NCBI GenBank assembly: GCA_035559535.1
Contig: DATMBG010000042.1
Location: forward strand, 76,063 to 140,062
Length of the DNA: 64,000 bases
Source of the DNA: Candidatus Limnocylindrales bacterium
GTDB taxonomy: Bacteria; Moduliflexota; Moduliflexia; Moduliflexales; JAUQPW01
Reading direction: 5' to 3'
Position numbers and translations under genes: made by a program. The notes under the pieces were generated by a model. The model saw only the letters and a program-made list of their open reading frames with translations, was not told the DNA's origin and did not search any database. Below, piece after piece: positions 17,003 to 27,172 of the stretch. The first letter of the stretch is position 1; each line of letters starts with the position of its first letter.

Positions 17003-18460
17003 TTACACGGCGAGCGTCATGGGATTTTCCAGAATTTTCTTCAATTCCTGTAAAAACTTGGCGGCGGTGGCGCCATCGGTAACCCGATGATCGCAGGATA
17101 GGGTCACTTTCATACGATGGCCGACTCGAATTTGGCCTTCCACCACCACCGGTTTTTCCTGGATCGAGCCGACGGCCAAGATAGCCCCTTCCGGGGGGTT
17201 AATAATTGCAGCAAAGTTCTCCACATCGTACATACCCAGATTGGAGATGGTAAAGGTACTACCGGTATATTCTTCGGGTTTTAATTTTTTCGATCGAGCC
17301 TTTTCGGCCAGATCTTTGGCTTCTCGGGCAATTTGCCCCAGGCTTTTAACCTCGCAATTTCGGATCACCGGGGTTATTAATCCATCTTCCAGAGCGACCG
17401 CTACACCGATATGGATTCCTTTATAAACTCTGATCTTATCGCCTGCAAAGGAAGCATTCAATTGGGGATATTTCATAAGGGCTTTGGCTACGGCTTTAAT
17501 AATCAGGTCGTTAAAGCTGATTTTAAGGTCTTCTTCCAGCTCGTTGACTAATTTGCGAAATTCCATCGCCTTCCCCATATCGATTTCTGATGTGATATAA
17601 AAATGGGGGACAGGCCCTTTGCTTTCGGCCATTCGTCTGGCGATGGTTTTTCGCATCATAGTCAACTCTTTTTCTTCGAATTCCGCAGGTGCAGGGGCAA
17701 CCGGTACTTCGGGGGTAACTTCTATTTTTCCAGGCACCCATCGCGGTGGACGTTCTGGCTCATAAGAAGGTATTTTTTCGGCCCTTTCCATAAACATCTC
17801 GATATCCCGTTTGATCACCCGACCCAGGGGGCCACTTCCCTTTATTTGAGAAAGATCGAGTCCTAAGTTCTTGGCCATTCTTCGAGCCATGGGGGAAGCT
17901 TTAACATGTTCTGGCTCTTCTTCCATTTCCGTCAGTTCTTCAGCACTTCCAACTTCAGGTTTTTTAGCGGCTTCCATCTCGTCCGCTCTTCCCCCCTTCA
18001 TTACTTCGAGGTGGCGTTTTTTCTCCCGTTCCCCTTCTTTGATTTTTTCTGGCTCTTCAAATTCTTCGGCCTCTTTAACTTGTGTTCTTTTCTCCTGCCT
18101 GGTCTCTACCACCTCGGCAGGTTTTTCAATTTCTCCAGCACCTCTCCTCGGGGTAGGACTTTCAGCTTTTCCGGCTTCTTTCTGCCCTTCTCCTCCGGGA
18201 AGTAAGCTGGAGATATCCTCATGGGGTTCTGCAATAATTGCAATCAACTCCCCCACCGGAGCGGATTCCCCTTCCTTTTTAAGGATCTTTTTTAAAATCC
18301 CTGAGGCGTAGGCTTCCATTTCTAGATTGGCTTTATCTGTCTCGATCTCAGCGATGACGTCCCCGCTCTGAACTTTGTCCCCTTCTTTCTTCAGCCACTT
18401 GACAATCACCCCTTCCTGCATCGTATCGCTGAGTTTAGGCATTGTAACTTTACTTGCCAT
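17003..18460 (-). CDS. pdhC: Pyruvate dehydrogenase E2 (dihydrolipoamide acetyltransferase)
   Basis: A 485-residue protein with three parts. The lipoyl domain (residues 1-80) has the lipoylated lysine in ETDKANLEMEA. After a long charged linker comes the E3/E1-binding domain (about 188-225, SPMARRMAKNLGLDLSQI). The C-terminal catalytic domain (about 255-485) ends with LSCDHRVTDGA, the histidine active site. It transfers acetyl groups to CoA. Downstream of E1beta on the same strand; E3 is not in the window. The linker is acidic and basic mixed, unlike the usual Ala-Pro linker. An acetoin dehydrogenase E2 is an alternative reading. Confidence 0.92.
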   Translation of the reverse strand: MASKVTMPKLSDTMQEGVIVKWLKKEGDKVQSGDVIAEIETDKANLEMEAYASGILKKILKKEGESAPVGELIAIIAEPHEDISSLLPGGEGQKEAGKAESPTPRRGAGEIEKPAEVVETRQEKRTQVKEAEEFEEPEKIKEGEREKKRHLEVMKGGRADEMEAAKKPEVGSAEELTEMEEEPEHVKASPMARRMAKNLGLDLSQIKGSGPLGRVIKRDIEMFMERAEKIPSYEPERPPRWVPGKIEVTPEVPVAPAPAEFEEKELTMMRKTIARRMAESKGPVPHFYITSEIDMGKAMEFRKLVNELEEDLKISFNDLIIKAVAKALMKYPQLNASFAGDKIRVYKGIHIGVAVALEDGLITPVIRNCEVKSLGQIAREAKDLAEKARSKKLKPEEYTGSTFTISNLGMYDVENFAAIINPPEGAILAVGSIQEKPVVVEGQIRVGHRMKVTLSCDHRVTDGATAAKFLQELKKILENPMTLAV

Positions 18461-18543
18461 GTTTCTAGAGACCGGAGGCCGGAGGCTGGGGGTTTGTAAA
18501 GACTCCGATCCCCGACCTCAAGCCCCAAGTCTCAAGATATCTT

Positions 18544-19524
18544 TTAGTCAAAGTATAAGACCTTTTTGACGGCTTCTATAACCCTCGCTTTATTGGGTAT
18601 AGTGGCCATTTCTAAATTCTTCGCATAGGGCATGGGAACGTTTCTCGCTGCTACCCGCTCGATGGGAGCATCAATATAGTCAAAAGCCTTACGGTAGATA
18701 ATCTCCGCAATCTGAGCCCCAAATCCTCCAAATTCCCAACCTTCTTCAACAATCACCGCCCGGTTGGTTTTACGAACCGAGTTAAGAATTGTGGTTTCAT
18801 CCAAGGGCCTCAAAGTCCGGGGATCTACAATTTCTACCTCAATACCCTCTTTAGCCAATTCTTCAGCCGCCTCCATAGCCAGGAGGACCATTTTGGAATA
18901 AGCTATAATGGTTACATCGCTCCCTTTTCTTTTGATATCGGCTTTTCCAAGGGGAATGGTGTATTCTCCTTCAGGAACTTCCCCTTTCGTACCGTATAAC
19001 AACTCCCCTTCGATAAAAATAACGGGATTATCATCCCGGATGGCACTTTTAAGTAAGCCTTTGGCGTCCTTAGGGACACCCGGCATAACGACTTTGAGTC
19101 CCGGGACATAACAAAACCAGGTTTCCAGGGAGTGGGAATGCTGGGCTGCCAGTGAATGGGCAGCTCCTCCAGGGCCTCGGATCACCATGGGGATCTTAAA
19201 CTGTCCTCCCGACATGTATCGAATCTTAGCCGCACTGTTTACAATCTGATCCATGGCCACGATAGAGAAATTAAAGGTCATCATTTCGATGACTGGTCTC
19301 AATCCTACCATAGCTGCACCGACTCCTACCCCGGTAAAGGCCTCTTCGGTGATAGGGGTGTCAATGACCCTTTTTTCTCCAAATTCTTCTAGTAAACCCT
19401 GGCTGACTTTATAGGCTCCTTGATAGAGACCTACCTCCTCTCCCATGAGAAAAACCCTTTCATCTCGACGCATTTCCTCTCGAAGAGCCTGGTTGAGTGC
19501 TTCTCGATAAGTTATAACCGGCAT
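18544..19524 (-). CDS. pdhB: Pyruvate dehydrogenase E1 beta subunit
   Basis: About 326 residues of transketolase-like fold. Features are MGEEVGLYQGAYKVSQGL, the PITEEAFTGVGVGAAM segment, the QHSHSLETWFCYVPGLKVVMPG region and the VEEGWEFGGFGAQI C-terminal domain. I place the start at the ATG giving MPVITYREALNQ, the usual family beginning; an upstream GTG at 19575 would add 17 residues of no family character, although neither start has a clear ribosome site. It pairs with E1alpha just upstream to decarboxylate pyruvate with thiamine diphosphate. Confidence 0.92.
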   Translation of the reverse strand: MPVITYREALNQALREEMRRDERVFLMGEEVGLYQGAYKVSQGLLEEFGEKRVIDTPITEEAFTGVGVGAAMVGLRPVIEMMTFNFSIVAMDQIVNSAAKIRYMSGGQFKIPMVIRGPGGAAHSLAAQHSHSLETWFCYVPGLKVVMPGVPKDAKGLLKSAIRDDNPVIFIEGELLYGTKGEVPEGEYTIPLGKADIKRKGSDVTIIAYSKMVLLAMEAAEELAKEGIEVEIVDPRTLRPLDETTILNSVRKTNRAVIVEEGWEFGGFGAQIAEIIYRKAFDYIDAPIERVAARNVPMPYAKNLEMATIPNKARVIEAVKKVLYFD

Positions 19525-19599
19525 GTGGAAATACTCAGGCGTAAGGCGAAAGGTCAAGGAAACTTTTCCTTTCACCCTTCGCCTTGTCCCTTTCGCCTT

Positions 19600-20553
19600 T
19601 TAGGCGTAAACATCCTCATACAACCATTCTTCAGGTGGTTCCGGACTCTTTTCCGCAAACTCTACAGCTTCCTCCACGATGGCTTTAATCTCTTTTTCCA
19701 TTTCTTCAAACTTCTCTTCGGAAAGAATCCCTTCCGCGATGAGTTTCTGCTTAAAGGTGACAATAGGATCTCGTTTCCTTTGTTCGTTAACTTCCTCTTT
19801 TGTTCGATATTGAGCAGGATCCGACATGGAATGTCCCCGGAAGCGGTAGGTTCTAACTTCCAGAAAAGTAGGTATTTTTTCATGTCGGGCCCGTTCTACG
19901 GCTTTACCAACCTTCTCCCAAACCTCTAATACGTTCATTCCATCCACAAGCTCGCCGGGAATATCGTAGGCTTTGGCCTTCAAGTACATCTCCGGACCGG
20001 CCATGGCACGGGTTACTGCAGTTCCCATTCCATAGAAGTTATTTTCACAGATGTAAATGACGGGAAGCTTCCACAAAGACGCTAAATTCAGAGATTCATG
20101 GAAAACTCCTGTATTTACAGCTCCATCTCCAAAAAAGCACAACACAACCTGATCCTTCCCCTCGTAGTTGATAGCAAAGCCAACGCCTGTAGCCAGAGGA
20201 ATATGTCCTCCTACGATGGCATGTCCCCCCAGGAAGTTTCTTTCCGCATCAAAAAGATGCATGGATCCACCCTTTCCACGTGAAATTCCCGTGGCCTTTC
20301 CAAAGAGCTCGGCCATGATCTTTCGAGGTTCGGTTCCTATCGCCAAAGCATGTCCATGCTCCCGGTAAGAAGCTATCACATAATCATCCTTTCGAATGGC
20401 CGCAATAGCACCCACTGCTACCGCTTCTTGACCAATATAGAGATGGCAAAATCCACCAATTTTACCCATCATATACATCTCTGCGGCTTTTTCTTCAAAC
20501 CGCCGGATGAGTAACATCTGACGATACATTTCAATTAATTTTTCACTGTCCAT
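19600..20553 (-). CDS. pdhA: Pyruvate dehydrogenase E1 alpha subunit
   Basis: A 317-residue thiamine-diphosphate enzyme. The ThDP-binding motif runs from GDGAVNTGVFHESLN to ICENN (about residues 140-170), and the phosphorylation-loop region YRFRGHSMSDP is present. First gene of pdhA-pdhB-pdhC on the minus strand. AcoA (acetoin dehydrogenase) is very similar and cannot be excluded, but lipA nearby and general housekeeping context favour pyruvate. Upstream lies a repeat-rich gap without clear promoter elements. Confidence 0.9.
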   Translation of the reverse strand: MDSEKLIEMYRQMLLIRRFEEKAAEMYMMGKIGGFCHLYIGQEAVAVGAIAAIRKDDYVIASYREHGHALAIGTEPRKIMAELFGKATGISRGKGGSMHLFDAERNFLGGHAIVGGHIPLATGVGFAINYEGKDQVVLCFFGDGAVNTGVFHESLNLASLWKLPVIYICENNFYGMGTAVTRAMAGPEMYLKAKAYDIPGELVDGMNVLEVWEKVGKAVERARHEKIPTFLEVRTYRFRGHSMSDPAQYRTKEEVNEQRKRDPIVTFKQKLIAEGILSEEKFEEMEKEIKAIVEEAVEFAEKSPEPPEEWLYEDVYA

Positions 20554-21773
20554 ATGCGTTCTATGTTGCTAAGATTGAGGGTTGTTGGTGGGATGGTGTG
20601 GTAGGGGAGCGGTGGGGTAGTGTTCCCATCCCATAACCCCACAACCCCATAACCCCACAACCTCACTGACTACCCGCTACTGCCAGAACCGCATCCATAA
20701 TCCTGGTATATCCTGGGCCGAGGCCTTATTTAAAGTACTCAATTTTTCTTGAATAATGACCTGATCTATCCATGTCCCTATCTAAAGGGACCACTCCTGA
20801 TCTTTCTTACTTATTCTATGGGATATAGTTTAATTCAGAAACCTTTGTTAAATCAAGGAAGTAATCGGAGTTCAGAGCCTTTCTTCCCATGGGTAATCCT
20901 AAATCCATTCCACCGACTAAAGCCTTCACATGCCGGGGAGACATATCCGGCAGGGAGAAAATCTCTTGAATCCTGTTAGATCGCAGGTATTGAAAATTTT
21001 TCAATGGGAACTCCCTTCCTTATCCCCCTTCCGGGGTAAATTTTTTATAACCCAACCCCTTAACCCCCTAGGTGCCAGGCTAAGCTGAAAAGCCCATCAG
21101 GGGCCAACAGTGGGTAGCCTCCGGCGAAAATTCGGAAGATTCAGAAATTCAGAATTTTTTCAAGCTCCCCGGTAGTGTCCTGTTAAACAGGTCGCCTCGC
21201 TGGGACTTAGAGGAGGATAGAATCCTGCCTCCCCTGACTTACGCCAGGGGCTATCCACAGGTTGCCCCGCCGGGGCTAACCTTCTTATCCTGGTACCTAG
21301 ACCCCCTAATCCCCTTCCCAATGCGGAAAGGGGAACACGGGGATGGCCCGAATCCCCACTCTCCCCTCCCCCTCCAGGGAAGGGAAGTCGAAGGGGTCAG
21401 GCTCAAAAAACCTATTCCAGAAAGCCCCTTATCCCAGGATCAACATAGGGTTAGTTCTCCATACCCTTGAACCTCGGGTCAGTATTTTATCTTATTTTTA
21501 ATGGAAAAAAGGTCAATTATAATTTAACCTTTCAAGAGGTTGTGGGCCAATAAATTTTTAACCATAGGAAGGTGGGCGAAGAAGCAAAGTTTTATTTGCG
21601 GGAAATACAGGAAGTAGAGAAAGGAACAGGAAGGATCTGGCGTCGAACCCAGACCTGGTAGCAGGAATTACCTTATCCGGGATCGACTACCAGTTACATA
21701 ACCCCCGAGGATTCTTTCCATAGACCTGATGAGAAAGATACGTATTTCCTCTCATACCTGTCGAAAGACAGGA
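20554..21773. other. 1.2-kb repeat-rich intergenic region
   Basis: No convincing gene in either strand. It starts with a purine/pyrimidine inverted repeat (20576-20662), then has C-rich blocks near 21010-21110 and 21290-21390 (CCCCTTCC / GGAAAGGGG style). Short frames of about 60-75 codons have no recognisable features. Confidence 0.6.
20576..20662. repeat. Purine-rich/pyrimidine-rich inverted repeat upstream of pdhA
   Basis: GGTGGGATGGTGTGGTAGGG-like sequence is followed by CCCATAACCCCACAACC units. Same family as the other inverted blocks; its place just upstream of pdhA is probably incidental. Confidence 0.55.
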
Positions 21774-22646
21774 TCAGGTTTCTACTTTTTCTTTGACCTG
21801 ATCCGGAACTTTGACCTTATACATCTTGCGAAGTCGCTGGATGGCCGCTTCCTTAATCTGTCGAACCCGTTCCCGGGAGATTCCCATCATTTTTCCGATT
21901 TCCCTTAATGTCATCGGTTCCTGACCCTCTAATCCAAAGTAAAGCTTGATCACCTGAGCCTCTCGCTCCCCTAATTTGGATAAAGAATGGTTGATAGACT
22001 CCCGGGTCATGCTTTCATCCACCATTTTATCGGGAAGATGCCCGTCTTCATCGGATATAAAATCTATGAAACTGCTATCCTCATCGGTTGTTAAAGGGGA
22101 GTTTAAAGAGAGGTGTGGCTGAAACATGGTAACCGCCTCTCGAACCAGTTCGGGATCTATACCCATGGCTTCCGCGACTTCTTCATCATCGGGTTCACGA
22201 CCCAGCTCTTGGGTTAAAGCGTTTAACTTTTCATGGATCTTCGAAAAAGACCAGGCTCGCTTGATGGGAACCCGAACGATTTGAGATTGATCGGCGAGGG
22301 CTTTAAAGATACCTTGCTTAATCCACCAGACAGCATAGGAAATGAACCTGGCGTCTTTGGTTTGGTCGAATCTTTTAACCGCTTTAATGAGACCCATGTT
22401 CCCCTCGCTGATAAGGTCTGAAAGAGGTAATCCTAAATGTCTATATTTTTTGGCAATACTTACTACAAACCGTAAGTTAGAAGTAATGAGTTGATTCGCA
22501 GCTACTTGATCACCCCTTTTAATTCGCTCACTCAAATTAATTTCCTCTTCTCGACTCAGAAGAGGATAATGACTGATTTCCTTAAGATATTGGTCGAGTA
22601 GAGTGGTAGAACCCGGAGAACCAACAGCTAACTCATCTTTCATCAC
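21774..22646 (-). CDS. RNA polymerase sigma-70 family factor (RpoD/SigA-type, short)
   Basis: A 290-residue sigma factor with region 1.2 (LDQYLKEISHYPLLSREEE), region 2 (LIPEG-like LISEGNMGLIKAVKRFD and YAVWWIKQGI), region 3, and region 4 ending in TLREIGKMMGISRERVRQI. It lacks region 1.1 and the non-conserved insert of large RpoD proteins, so it may be a secondary group 1/2 factor or a short primary one. Starts at GTG or the next ATG (22643); AAAGGAG lies upstream at a suitable distance. Flanked by gaps of 1.2 kb and 0.6 kb, so probably transcribed alone. Confidence 0.92.
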   Translation of the reverse strand: MMKDELAVGSPGSTTLLDQYLKEISHYPLLSREEEINLSERIKRGDQVAANQLITSNLRFVVSIAKKYRHLGLPLSDLISEGNMGLIKAVKRFDQTKDARFISYAVWWIKQGIFKALADQSQIVRVPIKRAWSFSKIHEKLNALTQELGREPDDEEVAEAMGIDPELVREAVTMFQPHLSLNSPLTTDEDSSFIDFISDEDGHLPDKMVDESMTRESINHSLSKLGEREAQVIKLYFGLEGQEPMTLREIGKMMGISRERVRQIKEAAIQRLRKMYKVKVPDQVKEKVET

Positions 22647-23240
22647 AACATAAGCTCCTTTGCCTATCCGATCAGTCCTCCCTACAGAGAAACTGATGAT
22701 GCAAATTTCCTTAATAGGTTAATTTTTAACTTAAAAGCAAAAATAAAATTTAAATCTGAACTTTTATGATGCAGGAGCTATCTATTTGTGCTCAAATTTT
22801 CAGCAAAATTTTCTTCTCCCAATACGAAAACTTGGCAAGGTTACTCCAGCTTAGTTAACGTTTACGTAAATGTCAAGTTTTTTTAGAAATTTCTCTCCAC
22901 ATCTTGAGCACCAGCTGCCAACTTACCCAGGGTCGATGAGCCGATCCGAATCCAAAGATGTCTCTGTTCCTGCAAAAATAATCAAAACTTGTGCCACCCT
23001 TTTAAACCAGGGCCCGGAGGGGATAGATCTCCAGCAGGAACAAGCCTTCAGGTAAGGGAATTCACAAGGGCCAGGTCGGGGATGGAGGGTCTGATTCGGG
23101 CCAGCCTACAACCTGTCTCGAATTTACTAAAGAGCCGGGCTGTTTTATTTAGGATTCTAGAAAAACCAGAAATCAACTATTTCCAGGGGATCGCTCTGGA
23201 GAAGAAGGTTGGTCAAAATGTCAACCCTGCCTGTCAAAGT
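22647..23240. other. Intergenic region without recognised gene
   Basis: AT-rich just upstream of the sigma-factor gene (22690-22880), as expected for its promoter region, then mixed sequence with only short unconvincing frames. No repeat family member seen. Confidence 0.5.
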
Positions 23241-24269
23241 TTAACATTTTGTCAAGGCAATGAGGTTTTTTCTAAGATAACGAGCGATGATCCATCCATC
23301 GAGATACTTAAAGGGAAAAGTGCCGCTGGTATAATGGCCACAGGGAAGAAAAAATTTGTCATGGGGAATACCCAGTCGGTGGTATTCCTCGAAGAGTTGT
23401 TGAGCCAGGTAAGGGAGAAAGGTTAAATCGTATCTGGCGGAAATCAACAGACCGGCTTTAGAGAGGCCTTGCAATTTATGAACAAAGGGTAAGGGGCTGA
23501 TCACAGACCAAAAGGTCCGCAGCTCCGGCAAAGAGACGTACCCTTCCAGGCCTTTACGAACATGTTGAGTGGTAATCCCCGTCCAAACCACGTCTGCAAA
23601 GTAACTGGATACATGATTAAAAGCTCCAACTCTAAGTCGGGTATCATGGCTAAAAGCGAGGAAAGCGATGCAGGACCCGATACTGGTTCCTGTAACCCCA
23701 AGATAGGAATAACCCTGTTGTTCCAGCCAATTTGCTGCTAATCGAACTTCCAAGACTGCCTGACGGCAGGCTTGAATGGTTCGTCCGATATTAGGGCTTA
23801 CCAGGTAGTCGGCCCGTTGGAGATGGGCAGGTTTTCGTTTTTCGTGATAAGGTAACGTAAGTCGTAAAGCCGTCAATCCAAAGTAATTCAGTAACCGGCA
23901 AAGTCCCACATGACTTTCGGAATCTGCATTCCACTGAGGGATAACAATAACGGCTTTACCTTGGGAATTTACGGGAAAAAAGCGTGCATAGACCGTATTG
24001 TTAACCTGATGGGGAGTTTGAATGGGGCTGGGAAAAGTAAGCTCGTTCCCATGGAGGATGTATTCCTTAACCGGAGGAGGGGTATAAAAAGGGGTACTGT
24101 GGTTCAAGATTTTTGCAGCGTAAGCACGGAGATACTCTCTAGGGGAAAGCGATGGGAGGGAATCATTTCCATCGATCCATTCCAGACCCCACTCAAAGGG
24201 TAACACCCTACGATTTGTATCTTTTTGAGAACAGGCTATTTCCCGGGCGTGGATCCACTTCCGTATCAT
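23241..24269 (-). CDS. Alpha/beta hydrolase, ABHD18-like
   Basis: A 342-residue protein. A core strand VIVIPQWNADSESH, the nucleophile-elbow segment YLGVTGTSIGSCIAF (G-T-S-I-G with Ser as nucleophile) and a late LPCGHYTSGTFPFKYLDGW with the catalytic histidine define an alpha/beta hydrolase. RLTLPYHEKR ... RADYLVSPNIGRTIQA resembles the ABHD18 family, whose substrate is unknown. No close operon partner; a 17-bp inverted repeat lies just upstream. Confidence 0.7.
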   Translation of the reverse strand: MIRKWIHAREIACSQKDTNRRVLPFEWGLEWIDGNDSLPSLSPREYLRAYAAKILNHSTPFYTPPPVKEYILHGNELTFPSPIQTPHQVNNTVYARFFPVNSQGKAVIVIPQWNADSESHVGLCRLLNYFGLTALRLTLPYHEKRKPAHLQRADYLVSPNIGRTIQACRQAVLEVRLAANWLEQQGYSYLGVTGTSIGSCIAFLAFSHDTRLRVGAFNHVSSYFADVVWTGITTQHVRKGLEGYVSLPELRTFWSVISPLPFVHKLQGLSKAGLLISARYDLTFLPYLAQQLFEEYHRLGIPHDKFFLPCGHYTSGTFPFKYLDGWIIARYLRKNLIALTKC

Positions 24270-24283
24270 CTGTACGTACCCTG

Positions 24284-24340
24284 GGCTGTGGGTGGAGGAT
24301 TAAGAGTCGCAGGTAGCCCCACGATCCTCCACCCACAGCC
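24284..24340. repeat. Perfect 17-bp inverted repeat between two genes
   Basis: GGCTGTGGGTGGAGGAT (24284-24300) and its exact reverse complement (24324-24340), 23 bases apart. It lies between the 3' end of the TldE gene and the start of the hydrolase on the same strand. It may stop transcription or be a mobile palindrome; no T-run on the minus-strand side. Confidence 0.75.
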
Positions 24341-24350
24341 TGCCAGCTTT

Positions 24351-25688
24351 TCACCTGCCACTGATGGTCATTTCAGCAACTTTAAACGTGGGACTTGCAA
24401 TAGCTCCCATAAACTCCAGATCATTTCCGACCATGGTGATATTTTTCATCATTTCTTCCATATTTCCGGCTACGGTAATCTCATGGACAGGGTAGGCTAA
24501 CTCTCCGTTTTCAATCCAGATTCCATAGGCGCCGCGAGAGTAATCCCCGGTTACCATGTTCGCACCCATACCCATCATCCAGACAAGGTAGAGTCCATTT
24601 TTTACACTGGCGATGATTTCTTCCGGCGTATGGGGGCCGGTCTGAAGGAAGAAGTTGGTCGGTCCAATGGTCGGGGTACTGGAATAATCTCGTACGGCAT
24701 TTCCTGTTGGAGAAGCCCCTACTTTACGAGCTGTGTAGGTATCATAGAAATACGTTTTCAGGGTTCCCTTTTCCAGGACGATTTTTCTCCGTGTGGGGAC
24801 CCCTTCTCCATCAAAAGGTCGGGATCCCAATCCCCCCGGTAAAGTTCCGTCATCGATTAAAGTGACCAAATCCGAAGCCACCTTATGGCCCAGTTTTCCG
24901 GCTAAAAAGGAGGCTCTTTTATACACGGCATCCCCATTCAGGGCACCAAAAATAGCCTGCCAGAAAGAGGCACCGGCTTGGGGATCGAAGACCACGGGAA
25001 CTTTTTGGGTTTTTACTTTTCGGGCATTGAGCATGCGTACAGTCCGATGTGCGGCTTTTCTTCCTATGGACTCCGGGCCGGCCAGATCCTTAAAAAACCG
25101 CTTATGGGACCACCACCAACCCACCTGTTTACGTCCCTGTTCCTCGGCGACGGTGGTACAGCTTAATTCCACAGAGGTGGTCGTATAACTGCTCAAGAAT
25201 CCTCGAGAATTGGCTATTATAACGGTACCGATATGATCCCGGTACCTGCTTTCTTCGGTATTGTTAATCCGGGTATCGTAAGCAAAGGCAGCTTTTTCCA
25301 TATCCCGGGCCATTTGGATTTTGGTTTCGTCCTCCACCTCTGCTAGATGTGGGTCAAAGAGATTTAATTCAGGGAGTTCTGTAACCTTCTCTTGGGGGAG
25401 TCCATGGTACTTATCGGGGGTACTCTCCCGGGCCAGAGCGAGGGTCTTTTTAACGAGATTTTCCAGAGCATCCGATGAGAAATCGGAAGTATAGCCAAAT
25501 CCCAATCGACCTTCCACAAAAAGACGAAGACCCAACCCCTTGGAGGCTGCCCGTGTCAGGGTTTCTATGTCTCCCTGATGGATGTTTACCTCAAATCTGT
25601 CTCGATAGTGTAGATATACTTCAGACTCTGTAGCTCCCAGCTTTTGGGCCTGGGCTACCAGATCCTCTGCCAGATGTTTATAATCCAT
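24351..25688 (-). CDS. pmbA: TldE/PmbA metalloprotease-family subunit
   Basis: A 445-residue protein of the TldD/PmbA family. Features include ANSRGFLSSYTTTSVELSC, a VVFDPQAGASFWQAIFGALNGDAV region where TldD would have the HExxxH motif, and DGTLPGGLGSRPFDGEGVP with the GDYSRGAYGIWIENG C-terminal core. The zinc motif is absent, as expected of the TldE partner. With TldD, encoded just upstream, it forms a heterodimeric protease known for maturing small peptides such as microcins and for degrading unfolded peptides. Confidence 0.88.
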   Translation of the reverse strand: MDYKHLAEDLVAQAQKLGATESEVYLHYRDRFEVNIHQGDIETLTRAASKGLGLRLFVEGRLGFGYTSDFSSDALENLVKKTLALARESTPDKYHGLPQEKVTELPELNLFDPHLAEVEDETKIQMARDMEKAAFAYDTRINNTEESRYRDHIGTVIIANSRGFLSSYTTTSVELSCTTVAEEQGRKQVGWWWSHKRFFKDLAGPESIGRKAAHRTVRMLNARKVKTQKVPVVFDPQAGASFWQAIFGALNGDAVYKRASFLAGKLGHKVASDLVTLIDDGTLPGGLGSRPFDGEGVPTRRKIVLEKGTLKTYFYDTYTARKVGASPTGNAVRDYSSTPTIGPTNFFLQTGPHTPEEIIASVKNGLYLVWMMGMGANMVTGDYSRGAYGIWIENGELAYPVHEITVAGNMEEMMKNITMVGNDLEFMGAIASPTFKVAEMTISGR

Positions 25689-25762
25689 ACAGAAACTTTA
25701 GGCTGCAGACCATGGGGTAGCTTTCTACTTTTCCACCCAGATTCACTGCCCAGGGTCCATGG

Positions 25763-27172
25763 CTACATGGCCGTTCCTCCTACGGTCATTTCTGAGATCT
25801 TCACCGTAGGCAATCCCACTCCCACGGGTTTTGACTGACCGTTTTTTCCACAGGTACCGATGCCGGTATCAAACTCCAAATCATTCCCTACCCTGGTGAC
25901 TCGGGTCAGAACATCCGGGCCGTTTCCGATGAGGGTAGCCCCTCGAACCGGTCTGGTAATATGACCTCCTTCAATGAGATACCCTTCGCTTACTTGAAAG
26001 ACAAAGTTTCCCGAGGTAATATCTACCTGGCCTCCTCCCAGGGTTTTGGCATAAAACCCCTTCTGAACGGATCGAATGATATCTTCCGGATCCTCTTCTC
26101 CGGCCAGCATAAAGGTATTGGTCATGCGAGGCATGGGGATATGGCGGAAGGATTCACGACGTCCATTCCCGGTTAATGGATGTTTCATCAAGCCAGCATT
26201 TAACCTGTCGTACATATAATCTTTTAAAATACCTTTTTCGATAAGTACCTTTCTTTGTCCGGGTATACCCTCATCGTCGATATGGATGCTCCCGCGTTTT
26301 CCGGCCAGAGTTGCATCGTCCACCACCGTGCAGAGTTCAGAGGCCACTTTTTGACCGATTTTACCGGTATAAAACGAGGTTTTCTTTCTGATGAAATCCC
26401 CCTCCAATCCGTGTCCAACCGCCTCATGTAAGAGAACTCCACTCCATCCGTGATTTAGGACAACCGTTTGAATTCCAGCCGGTGCCTCTGCAGCAGTCAG
26501 TTGCACGATCGCCTGGCGGGCTGCTTCCCGTGCAATGGTTTCCGGGGTAAACGTGGTATAAAAATCAAATCCAACCAGACCCCCTCCACCATAATAACCC
26601 CGCTGCCGAATCCCCTTATCTTCAGCCAGAGCCGTTACATTCAGGCGACAGATGGTTTGTTTATCCTCGGCCCAGAGCCCGTTGGAGTTGACAATGATAA
26701 GGTCTTTGGTGATATCTACAAAGCTGGCCATGACCTGAATAATACGTGGATCATAGGCCTTTGCAGTGGTGTTGGCACGCCAGAGAAGATCCGATTTCTT
26801 TTTCACCTCGACCCCATCCGGGGGAATCTTCACCAGGTAATAGGAAGGGCCTTCATGCTGAATTTTTGAAATATTCACAGGTCCTATATCCCGCTTCGGC
26901 GAATCGGCAATGAGGGCAGCCGTTTTGGCCGCTTTTTCCAGATTCTCGTAGGAAAAATCGTCGGAATAGGCATATCCTGTTTTCTCTCCGGATATCACCC
27001 GAATTCCTACCCCCTGGATGACCCCACTGCTGTCTTCCTTAATCTTATCCTCTTCTAAAGCAATGGTATTCAACACAGTGTGTTCTATGTAGATTTCCGC
27101 AAAGTTTCCACCTCTGGAAAGGGCTATTCCTAGTAACTTTTCTAACATCGTCTGGGGTAATCGATATTCCAT
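25763..27172 (-). CDS. tldD: Metalloprotease TldD
   Basis: A 469-residue protein with the catalytic zinc motif HEAVGHGLEGDFIRK (HExxxH, about residues 252-256) and the conserved ASELCTVVDDATLAGKRGS and DDEGIPGQRKVLIEKG segments; the C-terminus has the GGQVDITSGNF core. A clear GGAGG ribosome site lies upstream of the ATG. Directly upstream of pmbA on the same strand, the usual TldD/TldE pairing. No peptide-precursor gene was recognised nearby. Confidence 0.92.
   Translation of the reverse strand: MEYRLPQTMLEKLLGIALSRGGNFAEIYIEHTVLNTIALEEDKIKEDSSGVIQGVGIRVISGEKTGYAYSDDFSYENLEKAAKTAALIADSPKRDIGPVNISKIQHEGPSYYLVKIPPDGVEVKKKSDLLWRANTTAKAYDPRIIQVMASFVDITKDLIIVNSNGLWAEDKQTICRLNVTALAEDKGIRQRGYYGGGGLVGFDFYTTFTPETIAREAARQAIVQLTAAEAPAGIQTVVLNHGWSGVLLHEAVGHGLEGDFIRKKTSFYTGKIGQKVASELCTVVDDATLAGKRGSIHIDDEGIPGQRKVLIEKGILKDYMYDRLNAGLMKHPLTGNGRRESFRHIPMPRMTNTFMLAGEEDPEDIIRSVQKGFYAKTLGGGQVDITSGNFVFQVSEGYLIEGGHITRPVRGATLIGNGPDVLTRVTRVGNDLEFDTGIGTCGKNGQSKPVGVGLPTVKISEMTVGGTAM

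Noticed and set aside
20816-21004. A 62-codon minus-strand frame in the gap upstream of pdhA
   Set aside because: No ribosome site and no recognisable family.
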